Positions 1 to 7,446 of a stretch of 64,000 bases of DNA are shown here, in pieces (the first letter of the stretch is position 1; each line of letters opens with the position of its first letter). The stretch is taken from NCBI RefSeq assembly GCF_009766065.1, contig NZ_LMUE01000005.1:372001-436000 (forward strand). The letters run 5' to 3'. The notes beneath the pieces are model-generated. The model saw only the letters and a list, made by a program, of their open reading frames with translations. It was not told the DNA's origin and did not search any database. The position numbers were made by a program, and so were the translations under genes. Source of the stretch: Dyella sp. S184. GTDB taxonomy: Bacteria > Pseudomonadota > Gammaproteobacteria > Xanthomonadales > Rhodanobacteraceae.

Positions 1-1
1 G

Positions 2-340
2 CACACGGCTTACACCATCGCCAAGTACGGTATGAGCCTGTGCGTGCTCGGCATGAGTGCGGAGTTCGCGCCGCTCGACATCGCGGTCAACGCGTTGTGG
101 CCGCGCACGGTGATAGCCACGGCGGCGATCGGCATGATCGATGGCGTCAAGCCCGAGCATTGCCGCAAGCCGGAAATCGTCGCCGACGCTACGCACGCCA
201 TCCTGACCCGTCCGTCGCGCAGTTATACCGGCCAATTTTTCATTGATGAAGAAATCTTGCGAATGTCAGGCGTAAATAATTTCGACTGCTATGCAGTATC
301 TCCCGGTATGCCGTTATTGCCGGATTTATTCCTCGACTGA
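2..340 (+). CDS. SDR family oxidoreductase, C-terminal part (HSDL2-like)
   Basis: The gene is truncated by the window edge: the frame is open from base 2 and about 112 C-terminal residues are visible. The segment starts with TAYTIAKYGMS, the YxxxK catalytic helix of short-chain dehydrogenases, followed by VLGMSAEFAP and IAVNALWPRT, the region after the active site that lines the NAD(P) pocket. The wording of these motifs resembles the HSDL2-like (hydroxysteroid dehydrogenase-like 2) branch of the SDR family; the substrate cannot be inferred. The stop is at 338-340. About 240 bases without a recognisable gene follow before the sigma-54 regulator, so the two are probably not co-transcribed. Confidence 0.8.
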   Translation, partial: HTAYTIAKYGMSLCVLGMSAEFAPLDIAVNALWPRTVIATAAIGMIDGVKPEHCRKPEIVADATHAILTRPSRSYTGQFFIDEEILRMSGVNNFDCYAVSPGMPLLPDLFLD

Positions 341-578
341 GGCCAATGTGACAGCAGACCGTACTGGTTTCTCGGTGTCTTGGAAGCGTTTCTAAGCCAT
401 TCGGGCTATTCCTTAAAAGGTCATTCCGCTGCATTAATTCGGGCGTATAGTCCCCCACCAAGTTGCGCTATTGGAAATAGCGTCGGCGCACCTCACGTGC
501 GCCATGCCATGCCATGGATGGATCTGAAAGCGTCCATGCTGACAACCCATCAACTTAGGGTTGGGACGGGAGGAGATG

Positions 579-1925
579 ATGGACGAGACTGCGAGGGGCG
601 GCCGTTGCGTAGTCTGGTTTGGTCGACCCATAACTTCTGAGCAACATACCCTGGCCAACTCTGGTTGGTCAGTCCGGATAGCCAATATCAGCATGTGCGA
701 AGGCGTTGGCGTCCGCGCGGGAGAAACCGTGGTGGCGATGGCCGATTTGCGCCATGGCGATGACCATGTGCTGCAGGCCATGGAGCATCAGATCGCTCAA
801 TATCCGCAGCTGCCGTGGATTGCGCTGGTTTCGTCAGAGACGCCGACACAAGAGCCCCTGATAAAACGTGTTTTGCTCAACTGCGTCGACTTGTTCACAG
901 CGCCGATCGATATGCAGCGGCTGCTGCAGACACTAGCGCGCTTCAGCGACGACAGGTCGCCATGCCTCGCGATACCCGAGCCGGATATGCTCGGCATGAT
1001 CGGGCAGAGTCGGGCGGTCCAGGCGATGCGCGCAAGCATTCGCAAATTCGCACCAGTGGATCTGCCCGTGCTGATCACGGGCGAAACGGGTACGGGAAAG
1101 GAAGTTGCCGCGAGCGCGTTGCATGGGTTGTCGGCACGCGCGGCGTGCCCGTTCGTGCCGATCAATTGCGGCGCATTGCCGTCTAACCTGGTCCAGTCGG
1201 AGCTGTTCGGTCACGAACGAGGCGCGTTTACCGGCGCCAATGCGCGGCGGATCGGTCACATTGAAAGCGCCTCCGGCGGTACGGTGTTCCTGGACGAGAT
1301 CGGTGACTTGCCACTGGAAGCGCAAACCAGCCTGCTGCGTTTCCTGCAGGAGGGCAGCATCGAGCGGGTTGGCAGCAGCCACTCGATCCATGCTGACGTA
1401 CGTGTCCTGGCAGCCACCCATGTCGATCTGGAGATGGCGGTAGCTGCAGGCCGTTTCCGCGAGGATCTCTATTATCGGCTCAATGTGCTGCGCCTTCGCA
1501 TGCCTGCATTGCGCGAGCGCGCGGATGACGTCGAGCTGCTTGCGCAACATTTTCTTGATGCCTTCCGCGAGCAGCACAGTAGCTGCGCCCGACTGTTCAG
1601 TAGTGCCGCCAAGCAGGCCATGCGCACATTTGAGTGGCCTGGCAACGTACGCGAGTTGCTCAATCGCGTGCAGCGCGCCGCGGTGGTGGCCGAGGGCGCA
1701 CTGATCAACGTGGCTGACCTGGACCTGCAGGATGTATCGCTGTCGTGCCCACCACGTTCCAGCCTGGGGCTGACCCGGGTGACAGCGGAGCGCGATGCCG
1801 TCGAGACCTGCCTGCGTGAGAGTCGTTACAACATCAGCGAATGCGCACGGCGGCTGAAGGTGTCGCGGGTCACTATCTATCGGTTGTGCAAGAAGCATCA
1901 GCTGGCACTCGAAGAAATGCGCTGA
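579..1925 (+). CDS. Sigma-54-dependent transcriptional activator, VpsR-like, probable activator of the adjacent fap-like operon
   Basis: Enhancer-binding protein of 448 residues. An N-terminal receiver-like domain (about 1-125) precedes the AAA+ domain: Walker A GETGTGKE at 168-175, the sigma-54-contacting loop GAFTGA at 215-220 and Walker B GGTVFLDE at 233-240. A Fis-type helix-turn-helix forms the last 35 residues. The N domain has a possible acceptor Asp56 in ADLRHG but is divergent, as in VpsR, where c-di-GMP is the known signal. The ATG at 579 is preceded by a GGGAGGAG ribosome site; a TTG at 561 would put that site inside the gene. The gene lies beside the downstream end of the fap-like operon, which has a strong sigma-54 promoter, so it is the obvious candidate activator. 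That link is inference. Confidence 0.9.
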   Translation: MDETARGGRCVVWFGRPITSEQHTLANSGWSVRIANISMCEGVGVRAGETVVAMADLRHGDDHVLQAMEHQIAQYPQLPWIALVSSETPTQEPLIKRVLLNCVDLFTAPIDMQRLLQTLARFSDDRSPCLAIPEPDMLGMIGQSRAVQAMRASIRKFAPVDLPVLITGETGTGKEVAASALHGLSARAACPFVPINCGALPSNLVQSELFGHERGAFTGANARRIGHIESASGGTVFLDEIGDLPLEAQTSLLRFLQEGSIERVGSSHSIHADVRVLAATHVDLEMAVAAGRFREDLYYRLNVLRLRMPALRERADDVELLAQHFLDAFREQHSSCARLFSSAAKQAMRTFEWPGNVRELLNRVQRAAVVAEGALINVADLDLQDVSLSCPPRSSLGLTRVTAERDAVETCLRESRYNISECARRLKVSRVTIYRLCKKHQLALEEMR

Positions 1926-1948
1926 AGCGGTGTTGGCCGCCGTGCCGA

Positions 1949-3307
1949 TCAGAACATGTAGGGAATCTTGAAGTTCAGTGTGTAATTCGGTGCGTCTGGC
2001 GTCATGCCGAAGCCCAGCATCGTTACCAGGGTCGTGTGCGGCGTGAGTGCATAGGTCACACCCATGTTGAAGGTGGCGGCATTGGCTTCACTGCCGACTA
2101 CCCCGGTCCACGGTTGGGTGGCGGTGCGTATCGAAGCCCTCTCACTGATCTTGTCGCTGAAGGACAGGCTCAGGCTGGCGCGCTCGTTGAAGGCGAATGC
2201 CACGCCGGCACCGAAGTAGTAGGAATCGCCCAGTTCCACGCTGCCAGGCGTCGCGACCTGCGGGTCGGTGTTGATATCGGAGAAGCTGCGCGAGAACGAA
2301 TGGATGTAACCCAGGTTGGCGAAAACAATTGCCGGGTCGATGGTCTTTACTGCGGTGACACCAAGGTTCACTTGCCATAGACCGTTACCCGTCGGCTGCC
2401 TGACGGGGACGGAAAACTTGCCATCGGTCGAGTCGTCGTTGCCATCGCTGCTGCCTGGCGTTTCCCACTTGATGCCATAGGGTGCAAGCCCGGTGGGTGC
2501 AACGACACCCAGAGTCAGCACGGTGTCGGGCCGCGTCGTACCCTCGGTGAACAACTTGTAGTTCGCGCTGAAGTTGATGTCGCCGATGCCGTGGCCGCTG
2601 GTGGTCTCTTCCTGCGTGGCCGAAGCCGAACCACCGGCGCCGCCCTGGAAATAGGACGTCTGACGGCCAAGATAGGGTACGTCGAGGCTAAGCGTCAGGC
2701 GCGGACTGACACCGTAACGGGTGGTGAAGTCGTAGGTCAGTGTGCTGGACTTGACGTCTTGCAGTGCGATGTTGCCGAGGAAGATGGCATTCAGCGCGAG
2801 GAAGCCGTTGAGTGTGAGCTGATTGCGGTCGTACCAGGAATAGGTCAGGCCGTTTTCGATCGTCAGCTTGCGGGTGAAAACGGAGGCATTCTGCTGCAGC
2901 GCATCCTGCATGCTGCGCGACGATGGACTCTGCTGGGCCTGACTGGCTGAAGCCTGACTGCCCGCACTGCCGTTCTCGGCGGCCGCAGAACCTGAGGGTT
3001 CTGCATTGGCCTCTGCAGGTTGGGCAGCAAGACTGGCTGGCGCTGCCTGCGCGGGGATGGGGGCGCCGCTGGCCTTGCCAGCGAGTCTGGCCTGCAATGC
3101 CTGCACCTGCATGTCCAGCTCACGCAGGCGACGGACTTCCTGCGCATAACTCGCCTTGAGTGTCTGCAATTCGCGGGTCACGTTCTGTACGTCAGCCTGA
3201 TCCTGGCTGCTGGTGGCCGGTTGATCTGCGGACTGAGCAGCGGCATAGACCGGTAGACCAGCCGAAAGGCTGCATGCCACCGCAGTGGCCAGAAGTTTTC
3301 TTTGCAT
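1949..3307 (-). CDS. fapF: FapF-like outer-membrane amyloid secretion channel
   Basis: Protein of 452 residues with a signal peptide (about 1-25), a heptad-rich coiled coil (about 37-75, VTRELQTLKASYAQEVRRL), an Ala/Ser/Gln-rich linker to about 135, and then a beta-rich region to the C-terminus, which ends in the Phe-terminated strand KIPYMF typical of outer-membrane barrels. Pseudomonas FapF, a trimeric beta-barrel with an N-terminal coiled coil that exports amyloid subunits, has the same plan and a similar size (about 430 residues). It is the last gene of a six-gene minus-strand operon in fapA-to-fapF order. Taken alone it could be called a MetA/phenol-transport-like porin; the neighbours make FapF more likely. 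Confidence 0.75.
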   Translation of the reverse strand: MQRKLLATAVACSLSAGLPVYAAAQSADQPATSSQDQADVQNVTRELQTLKASYAQEVRRLRELDMQVQALQARLAGKASGAPIPAQAAPASLAAQPAEANAEPSGSAAAENGSAGSQASASQAQQSPSSRSMQDALQQNASVFTRKLTIENGLTYSWYDRNQLTLNGFLALNAIFLGNIALQDVKSSTLTYDFTTRYGVSPRLTLSLDVPYLGRQTSYFQGGAGGSASATQEETTSGHGIGDINFSANYKLFTEGTTRPDTVLTLGVVAPTGLAPYGIKWETPGSSDGNDDSTDGKFSVPVRQPTGNGLWQVNLGVTAVKTIDPAIVFANLGYIHSFSRSFSDINTDPQVATPGSVELGDSYYFGAGVAFAFNERASLSLSFSDKISERASIRTATQPWTGVVGSEANAATFNMGVTYALTPHTTLVTMLGFGMTPDAPNYTLNFKIPYMF

Positions 3308-3352
3308 GATCGTTTCCCCTGTTACTTAGGATGCAATGGGCGGTTGCGATCC

Positions 3353-4159
3353 TCAGTGGTTGCCGATGCCACGGTTAAGGTTGATGGCCTGCGCGACGTT
3401 CTGTGCGAGGTTTTGTGCGAGCTGTGTATTTGAGGTCAGCGCCTGGCGGACGAGATCGACATCCAGGAAATTGCTGACGACTTGGTTGTCAGCGGTCAGC
3501 TGAATGCTCTGGCCGAGGCTGCCGTTCTGGATCCACTGACGTACGCTGCCTTCGCCAGCGACGTTCAGAAGCACCTGGGCAACGCCATTGTTGTAACTGG
3601 CTGTGGCGCTGGCGCCGTTGTCGGTGGTTGTCTGACTGCTGTTGTTGCTACCCGCGCCGGACGCTGGCGCGTTGCCGTAGCTCGTGCTGAGGTTGGCCAG
3701 GTTGCTGGCCACGTTGCCATCGCCGGCAATCTGCACGCTTTGCACCACGCCGCCGACATTCGCCAGGCCGAGGCCGCTCACATTGCGGGTGGGCCCGTAG
3801 GCGAGCGTGTTTGCAGCCGTTGTACTCGCAGCAGGCATCGGTGCATCGGCCGCAGTGATGCTTACGCTCGGGATGAAACTGATCTTCAACTGGTTGCCGG
3901 TGAAATTCATGCTGAGCGTAAGCGTGCTTTGCAGTACCTGGCCAGTACTGCTTTGCCAGGTCGAGATCATGCTCACTCCAAACCAGGCCACGGCGTTGTT
4001 GCCCAACGTGTAGCGACCGCGCATGGTGCCGAGTTCCTGGTCAGAAACTTCCTGCACGCGATGATCGTGCTGGCTGCCCATGTCAGTGGCCAGGGCTGGC
4101 GCGCCGTAATGGATCAGCGCCATGCCAATAGCTGTCAGAAGATAGGTTTTGCCTTTCAT
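3353..4159 (-). CDS. fapE: FapE-like secreted accessory protein of the amyloid operon
   Basis: Protein of 268 residues starting at the ATG at 4159 (MKGKTYLLTAIG); the open frame upstream of this is antisense-like sequence overlapping the preceding gene. A signal peptide ends near ALA. The mature start contains VSDQELGTMRGRYTLG, followed by a conserved-looking beta segment (VAWFGVSMISTWQ) and Asn/Gln/Ser-rich stretches (SNNSSQTTTDNGASATASY), ending with repeated QNLAQNVAQ. Position five in a fapA-F-ordered operon and the length match FapE, a minor fibre component or chaperone of Fap amyloid. The role is inferred from position and composition. The gap to the fapF-like gene is 45 bases and to the fapD-like gene 11 bases. 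Confidence 0.65.
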   Translation of the reverse strand: MKGKTYLLTAIGMALIHYGAPALATDMGSQHDHRVQEVSDQELGTMRGRYTLGNNAVAWFGVSMISTWQSSTGQVLQSTLTLSMNFTGNQLKISFIPSVSITAADAPMPAASTTAANTLAYGPTRNVSGLGLANVGGVVQSVQIAGDGNVASNLANLSTSYGNAPASGAGSNNSSQTTTDNGASATASYNNGVAQVLLNVAGEGSVRQWIQNGSLGQSIQLTADNQVVSNFLDVDLVRQALTSNTQLAQNLAQNVAQAINLNRGIGNH

Positions 4160-4170
4160 GGCTATCACTC

Positions 4171-4866
4171 TCAGAAAAGATCGGCATTGGTAAAACCGAA
4201 ATCGAGCAGCTCGGCATTGGTGATGGGTCCTTGCCGGGCGAACAGCGCACGTGCGCTGGGTTTGGTCACGGGTTGCAGCAGCACGGTGTTGCGATCGAAA
4301 TCGCTTCCGATCACGACGAACACGACGTGTGATGGCCAACTCTTGATGAAGTCGGCGAGCGGCAAGCTGCGGTTGCCTAGAATGGGATCCGCCAGTTCGA
4401 CGGTGTCGTTGTGCACCAGCTTCAGCACGACGAAATGCGTGAAGCCGTTGACGTTCATCAGCACCAGACCGGGTATGCGCAAGGTGCGCAGACGGGCCTC
4501 GTCGACCCGGTAGCCGCGGCCACGCATGCCGAGCAGCTCAACGTAGTGCTTGATATCGAGCAGCGAGAAACCGCGTTGCCTGACGATCGCGGGATCGGAT
4601 ACGCCCATCATGCCCTGGATCACCGTGGTCTCATCCACGTCCAGGCGATAGCCGAAACGCAGGATGGTGGCCAACGCTGCTGCGCCGCAGCTGTAGTCAG
4701 TGTGTTGGCGCACCATGTTGCGGTAGCGCGCGGCTTGCATGCTCTCGACATGGGTGGTGTAAGGCGCTCCGTTGGGTAACACGTTATCGAAGCGAACCTC
4801 GCCCGCGCGAGCGCCATGGGTGCAGGCAAGGCTCAGCAGAACGGTGGTCAGCACGATGCGTCGCAT
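4171..4866 (-). CDS. fapD: FapD-like C39 cysteine protease
   Basis: Protein of 231 residues with a signal peptide (about 1-21) and a papain-like C39 peptidase fold. The catalytic Cys60 lies in QHTDYSCGAAA, His144 in GFTHFVVL and Asp160 in ELADPILGN; this is the complete triad of C39 bacteriocin-processing peptidases. FapD is the C39-type protease of the Pseudomonas fap operon and is required there for export of Fap subunits. Here it is the fourth gene of the six-gene operon, the same position as in Pseudomonas. The absence of an ABC-transporter domain and the secretion signal separate it from bacteriocin exporters. Confidence 0.85.
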   Translation of the reverse strand: MRRIVLTTVLLSLACTHGARAGEVRFDNVLPNGAPYTTHVESMQAARYRNMVRQHTDYSCGAAALATILRFGYRLDVDETTVIQGMMGVSDPAIVRQRGFSLLDIKHYVELLGMRGRGYRVDEARLRTLRIPGLVLMNVNGFTHFVVLKLVHNDTVELADPILGNRSLPLADFIKSWPSHVVFVVIGSDFDRNTVLLQPVTKPSARALFARQGPITNAELLDFGFTNADLF

Positions 4867-4893
4867 GACGGGAGATCCTGATTTGGGGGAAGT

Positions 4894-4990
4894 CCCCCGG
4901 CCCGCAGGGGTTCGGGCCGGGGGGTTCCGTTGGAGCCCCCGGCTACAGGGTGCCGGGGGTACCGCCCTCGTTACACCGCCGGGTGGCGGT
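4894..4990. promoter_or_regulatory. Cluster of three hairpins between the fapC-like and fapD-like genes
   Basis: The 137-base gap between the amyloid subunit gene and the protease gene contains three strong inverted repeats: an 11-bp perfect stem at 4894-4904/4913-4923 (CCCCCGGCCCG with its complement), an 8-bp stem at 4936-4943/4952-4959 (CCCCCGGC), and a 6-bp stem at 4975-4980/4985-4990 (ACCGCC). None is followed by a clear U-run on the minus strand. They may stabilise the upstream mRNA or partly terminate transcription, so that subunit genes are expressed above export genes. That function is inference. Confidence 0.5.
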
Positions 4991-5003
4991 TTTGTCAGTG
5001 GAC

Positions 5004-5882
5004 TTACTTGGTGGCGGCTGCCACCGCCAACGTATTGGCCTGCATGTTGCCGGTGCCGGCGGCCACGTTTACACCGATGTTGCCGGTGGCGTTTTCAAAC
5101 GCGTTGCCCGACAGGCTGGCGTTGTTCGACGTGGATGTGTCGCAGTACGGCCCGTTGAGTGTGGCGTTGCCCTGCGACTGTTGGTTCGTCGATGCCGTGG
5201 CGGTGGAGTAGACGTTGTCGTCGGTGGTGGACGCTGCCAGTCCGTTCAGCTGTTGGTTGTCGTCGCCTGATGCAACGTTGACACCGATATTGCCGGAGGC
5301 GCCATCAAACGCATTGCCGCTGACACTGGCGTCATTGCCGGTGCCGAAGTTGGCGGTTTTGTTGAAAGCGACCGCTTGGTCGGCGAACGCTTCGGCATCT
5401 GCCATTTCGCCGGCAGACGAGCTGCCGCCACTCTGGCCGCCGCACCCACCCTGGCCCTGGCAATTAGCGGTGGTGCCTGAACCCGAGCCGGATCCCGAAA
5501 CCGATGTCGCAAGTGCGGCGGCATTGGCCTGGGAGTTGTCGTCGCCAGCCGCGACGTTGGCACCAACATTGCCGCTGCTGCCCTTGCCGACATTGCCGCT
5601 GATGCTGCTGTTATTGCTGGTGCCTGCAGCATTGATCACCCAGTTGCCTAGAGTCGACTGCGAGCTGTTCTGGAGCGCGATGGCTGCCGAGTTGATCGAC
5701 ATGGCACCGCTGACGGTCGGATCGCCGCTGATCTTCACGTCCGACGACAGTGAGATGTGTTTCTTGATCGTCACGCTGTTGCCGCCGTTTGAGTTGCCGT
5801 CATCGTGTGCATACGCCACCGAGGCGCCGAACAGAGCGGTAACTGCCAAAGCCATCAAGGTCCGTTTCATATTCGTGTTCAT
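5004..5882 (-). CDS. fapC: FapC-like functional amyloid fibre subunit
   Basis: Protein of 292 residues, signal peptide about 1-25 (ends VAYA). The mature chain is rich in Asn, Gly, Ser and Ala. It carries three long imperfect repeats that end in GNVGANVAAGDDNSQANAAA, GNIGVNVASGDDNQQLNGLA and GNIGVNVAAGTGNMQANTLA, each preceded by an SGN-type segment (SGNVGKGSS, SGNAFDGAS, SGNAFENAT), with low-complexity Gly/Ser linkers between. FapC of Pseudomonas likewise has three imperfect Asn/Gly repeats joined by linkers and is the major fibre subunit. A weaker extra repeat (TLGNWVINAAGTSN) lies before the first. Cysteines occur in NCQGQGGCGG and GPYCDTS. The ribosome site GAGGA precedes the ATG at 5882; ATG 5870 (MKRTL) is a possible alternative. 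Confidence 0.82.
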   Translation of the reverse strand: MNTNMKRTLMALAVTALFGASVAYAHDDGNSNGGNSVTIKKHISLSSDVKISGDPTVSGAMSINSAAIALQNSSQSTLGNWVINAAGTSNNSSISGNVGKGSSGNVGANVAAGDDNSQANAAALATSVSGSGSGSGTTANCQGQGGCGGQSGGSSSAGEMADAEAFADQAVAFNKTANFGTGNDASVSGNAFDGASGNIGVNVASGDDNQQLNGLAASTTDDNVYSTATASTNQQSQGNATLNGPYCDTSTSNNASLSGNAFENATGNIGVNVAAGTGNMQANTLAVAAATK

Positions 5883-5917
5883 GATGTGTCCTCGTCTGTG
5901 TCAACAATCGTCTGTGT

Positions 5918-6562
5918 TCAACGCGAAGGAGGCGTTGCCGACAGCAACAGTGCGTTGCTGGTGGCATTGCCCGACCCCGCGATCTGGTTGAGTTGCAGCA
6001 TTCCCTGGAATCCGAGCATGGCGGACGCCTCGACAGTCACGCTGCGCGTGCCGCCTGTTTGCGCCGTCTGTGTGCGCGGGTTCCCGGGGGACTGCCCCCC
6101 TGCCGACGCAGAGACGACTGACAGATAGCCGTCTGTCGTCTCGCGTATGCCCTGTGGTGCCTGCGTTGCTGCGACGGCGTTGAGTTCGGCATTGCCGTTG
6201 CCGCTGGCCTGATTGATGGATGCGATGCCCTGCCCATTCGCGTATGCCTGGCCGCCGATGATGGCGCTGGCATTCAGAGGGGCGTTGGCGCTGTTGTCAC
6301 GTTGAAGCTGCTGGGCCTGGATCGCGGTCTGCGCGATCTGGCCGCTGGCGAGCACGCGCAGGTTGGCTTGCAGATTGAGATCGCCGGCCGCCATGTTCGT
6401 GGCGCTGACGCCATTGACGCCCTGGAGGGCCTGGCCGCTGATATTGCTGTTGTCGAGATAAGTCAGCATGGCCGTATAGCTGTCCGTATTGCCGGCATGC
6501 ACCATGGCGCTGGCCAACAGCATCAGCGCAACAGCAACGATCAGAATGCAGGTTCTTGTCAT
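5918..6562 (-). CDS. fapB: FapB-like minor amyloid subunit or nucleator
   Basis: Protein of 214 residues with a signal peptide (about 1-23, MVHA). It repeats the same type of Asn/Gly/Ala-rich unit as the next gene, more loosely: NGVSATNMAAGDLNLQANLR, GQGIASINQASGNGNAELNA and MLQLNQIAGSGNATSNALLL. This unit, hydrophobic alternation followed by GxxNxxxN, is what one expects of stacked beta-arches. FapB is the second, repeat-bearing subunit of the fap operon and is proposed to nucleate FapC fibres. Size, position (second in the operon) and shared repeats support the call. The gap to the fapA-like gene is 9 bases. Confidence 0.72.
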   Translation of the reverse strand: MTRTCILIVAVALMLLASAMVHAGNTDSYTAMLTYLDNSNISGQALQGVNGVSATNMAAGDLNLQANLRVLASGQIAQTAIQAQQLQRDNSANAPLNASAIIGGQAYANGQGIASINQASGNGNAELNAVAATQAPQGIRETTDGYLSVVSASAGGQSPGNPRTQTAQTGGTRSVTVEASAMLGFQGMLQLNQIAGSGNATSNALLLSATPPSR

Positions 6563-6571
6563 GGCGCTGCC

Positions 6572-7084
6572 TCAGTGCCCGCTGCCTGCAGCTGCCATTG
6601 GCAGCTGAGGCAGTGCGCCAGTCACCTGTCCAGTGATACCGCTCGTGACGTTGCCGATGGCGCCCATCGAGCCACCCGCCACGTTGCCGCCGGTGAGCGG
6701 GCCACCAACATGGCTGCCCACACTGCTGGCAACGGCATTGTTGACCGCGTTCCCTACGGCCGTGGCGTTGCCAGATTGCGGGGTGGCGCCAAGACCGGCG
6801 ACATCGGCGTCGGACAGTTCGCTGTTGCCGATACCGAGCGCGCTGTCGATCTCCTGGTTCGGCATCGGGCTGATGAGCAGTGCCATCCCGGGTGACACCG
6901 GCTGTCGATAGGCTATCCGCGTCGCCACATTGCGGGTCAACACGATTTCACCGGGATTGGCCTTCACCGCGATGCGGGCGCCGTCAGCGATCGCCGCGGC
7001 AGGTGCGAACACGATGGCGATCGCTACGGCGATTACCGCGCAATTGAGTTGATTGCCGGCGAGGCAATGGTGCTGGCTGTCCAT
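6572..7084 (-). CDS. fapA: FapA-like periplasmic protein, first gene of the amyloid operon
   Basis: Protein of 170 residues with an N-terminal hydrophobic segment (about 13-34) acting as signal or anchor. A short ordered part follows (GEIVLTRNVATRIAYRQPVSPGMALLISP), then a Gly/Asn/Val-rich C-terminal half (NATAVGNAVNNAVASSVGSH). In Pseudomonas the first fap gene encodes a protein of about 150 residues that controls fibre composition and has chaperone-like activity. Position and size agree, but the similarity is compositional rather than motif-based. The ATG at 7084 has a strong GGGGGAG ribosome site, and a sigma-54 promoter lies about 50 bases upstream. Confidence 0.62.
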   Translation of the reverse strand: MDSQHHCLAGNQLNCAVIAVAIAIVFAPAAAIADGARIAVKANPGEIVLTRNVATRIAYRQPVSPGMALLISPMPNQEIDSALGIGNSELSDADVAGLGATPQSGNATAVGNAVNNAVASSVGSHVGGPLTGGNVAGGSMGAIGNVTSGITGQVTGALPQLPMAAAGSGH

Positions 7085-7129
7085 GAACTTCTCCCCCTAT
7101 CCGCCCTGAATCTTTGCGAATGAGGTGAG

Positions 7130-7146
7130 AGCAAACGCCGTGCCAG
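7130..7146 (-). promoter_or_regulatory. Sigma-54 (-24/-12) promoter of the fap-like operon
   Basis: Read on the minus strand the bases are CTGGCACGGCGTTTGCT, an essentially perfect match to the sigma-54 consensus YTGGCACG-N4-TTGCW. The -12 GC falls near 7131-7132 and the -24 GG near 7143-7144, predicting a transcript start near 7119 and a leader of about 35 bases before the fapA-like ATG. Confidence 0.85.
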
Positions 7147-7211
7147 ATGGCGCAAACGCTTATGGCACAAAGGTTGGCAAGGAAATGCTCGAACTGAGGT
7201 GTGAGCCTGCC

Positions 7212-7313
7212 TGTAGCACGATGTTACAAGTCGGCACCCATCACGAACCCTTGACATGGGCGGCAAGTATTGCGGCTGCGCCGTTTCGCCGGGGGTGTAA
7301 CACGATTGATACA
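7212..7313. promoter_or_regulatory. Two upstream repeat sites, candidate enhancer (UAS) elements for the sigma-54 activator
   Basis: Two related imperfect palindromes, TGTAGCACGATGTTACA at 7212-7228 and TGTAACACGATTGATACA at 7296-7313, share TGTARCACGAT and end in TACA. They lie about 70 and 155 bases upstream of the -24 element, the usual distance for enhancer-binding-protein sites. They are the best visible candidates for the binding sites of the regulator at 579-1925. The 362-base gap 7085-7446 holds these elements and no recognisable gene. Confidence 0.5.
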
Positions 7314-7446
7314 ACGCGTGAGGTGATGGGCAGCTTCGTCTATGGCGACCATGACTGTGCTGCGCGATTTCGCTGGGCTAGGATGCGCAACACTCTCGTC
7401 CCACTTTTGACGGTACCGCCCACACGGTGATGCCCGGAGTACCCTT

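Noticed and set aside
933-1898. Minus-strand open frame of 321 codons
   Set aside because: Antisense of the sigma-54 activator; His/Arg/Gln-rich without motifs.
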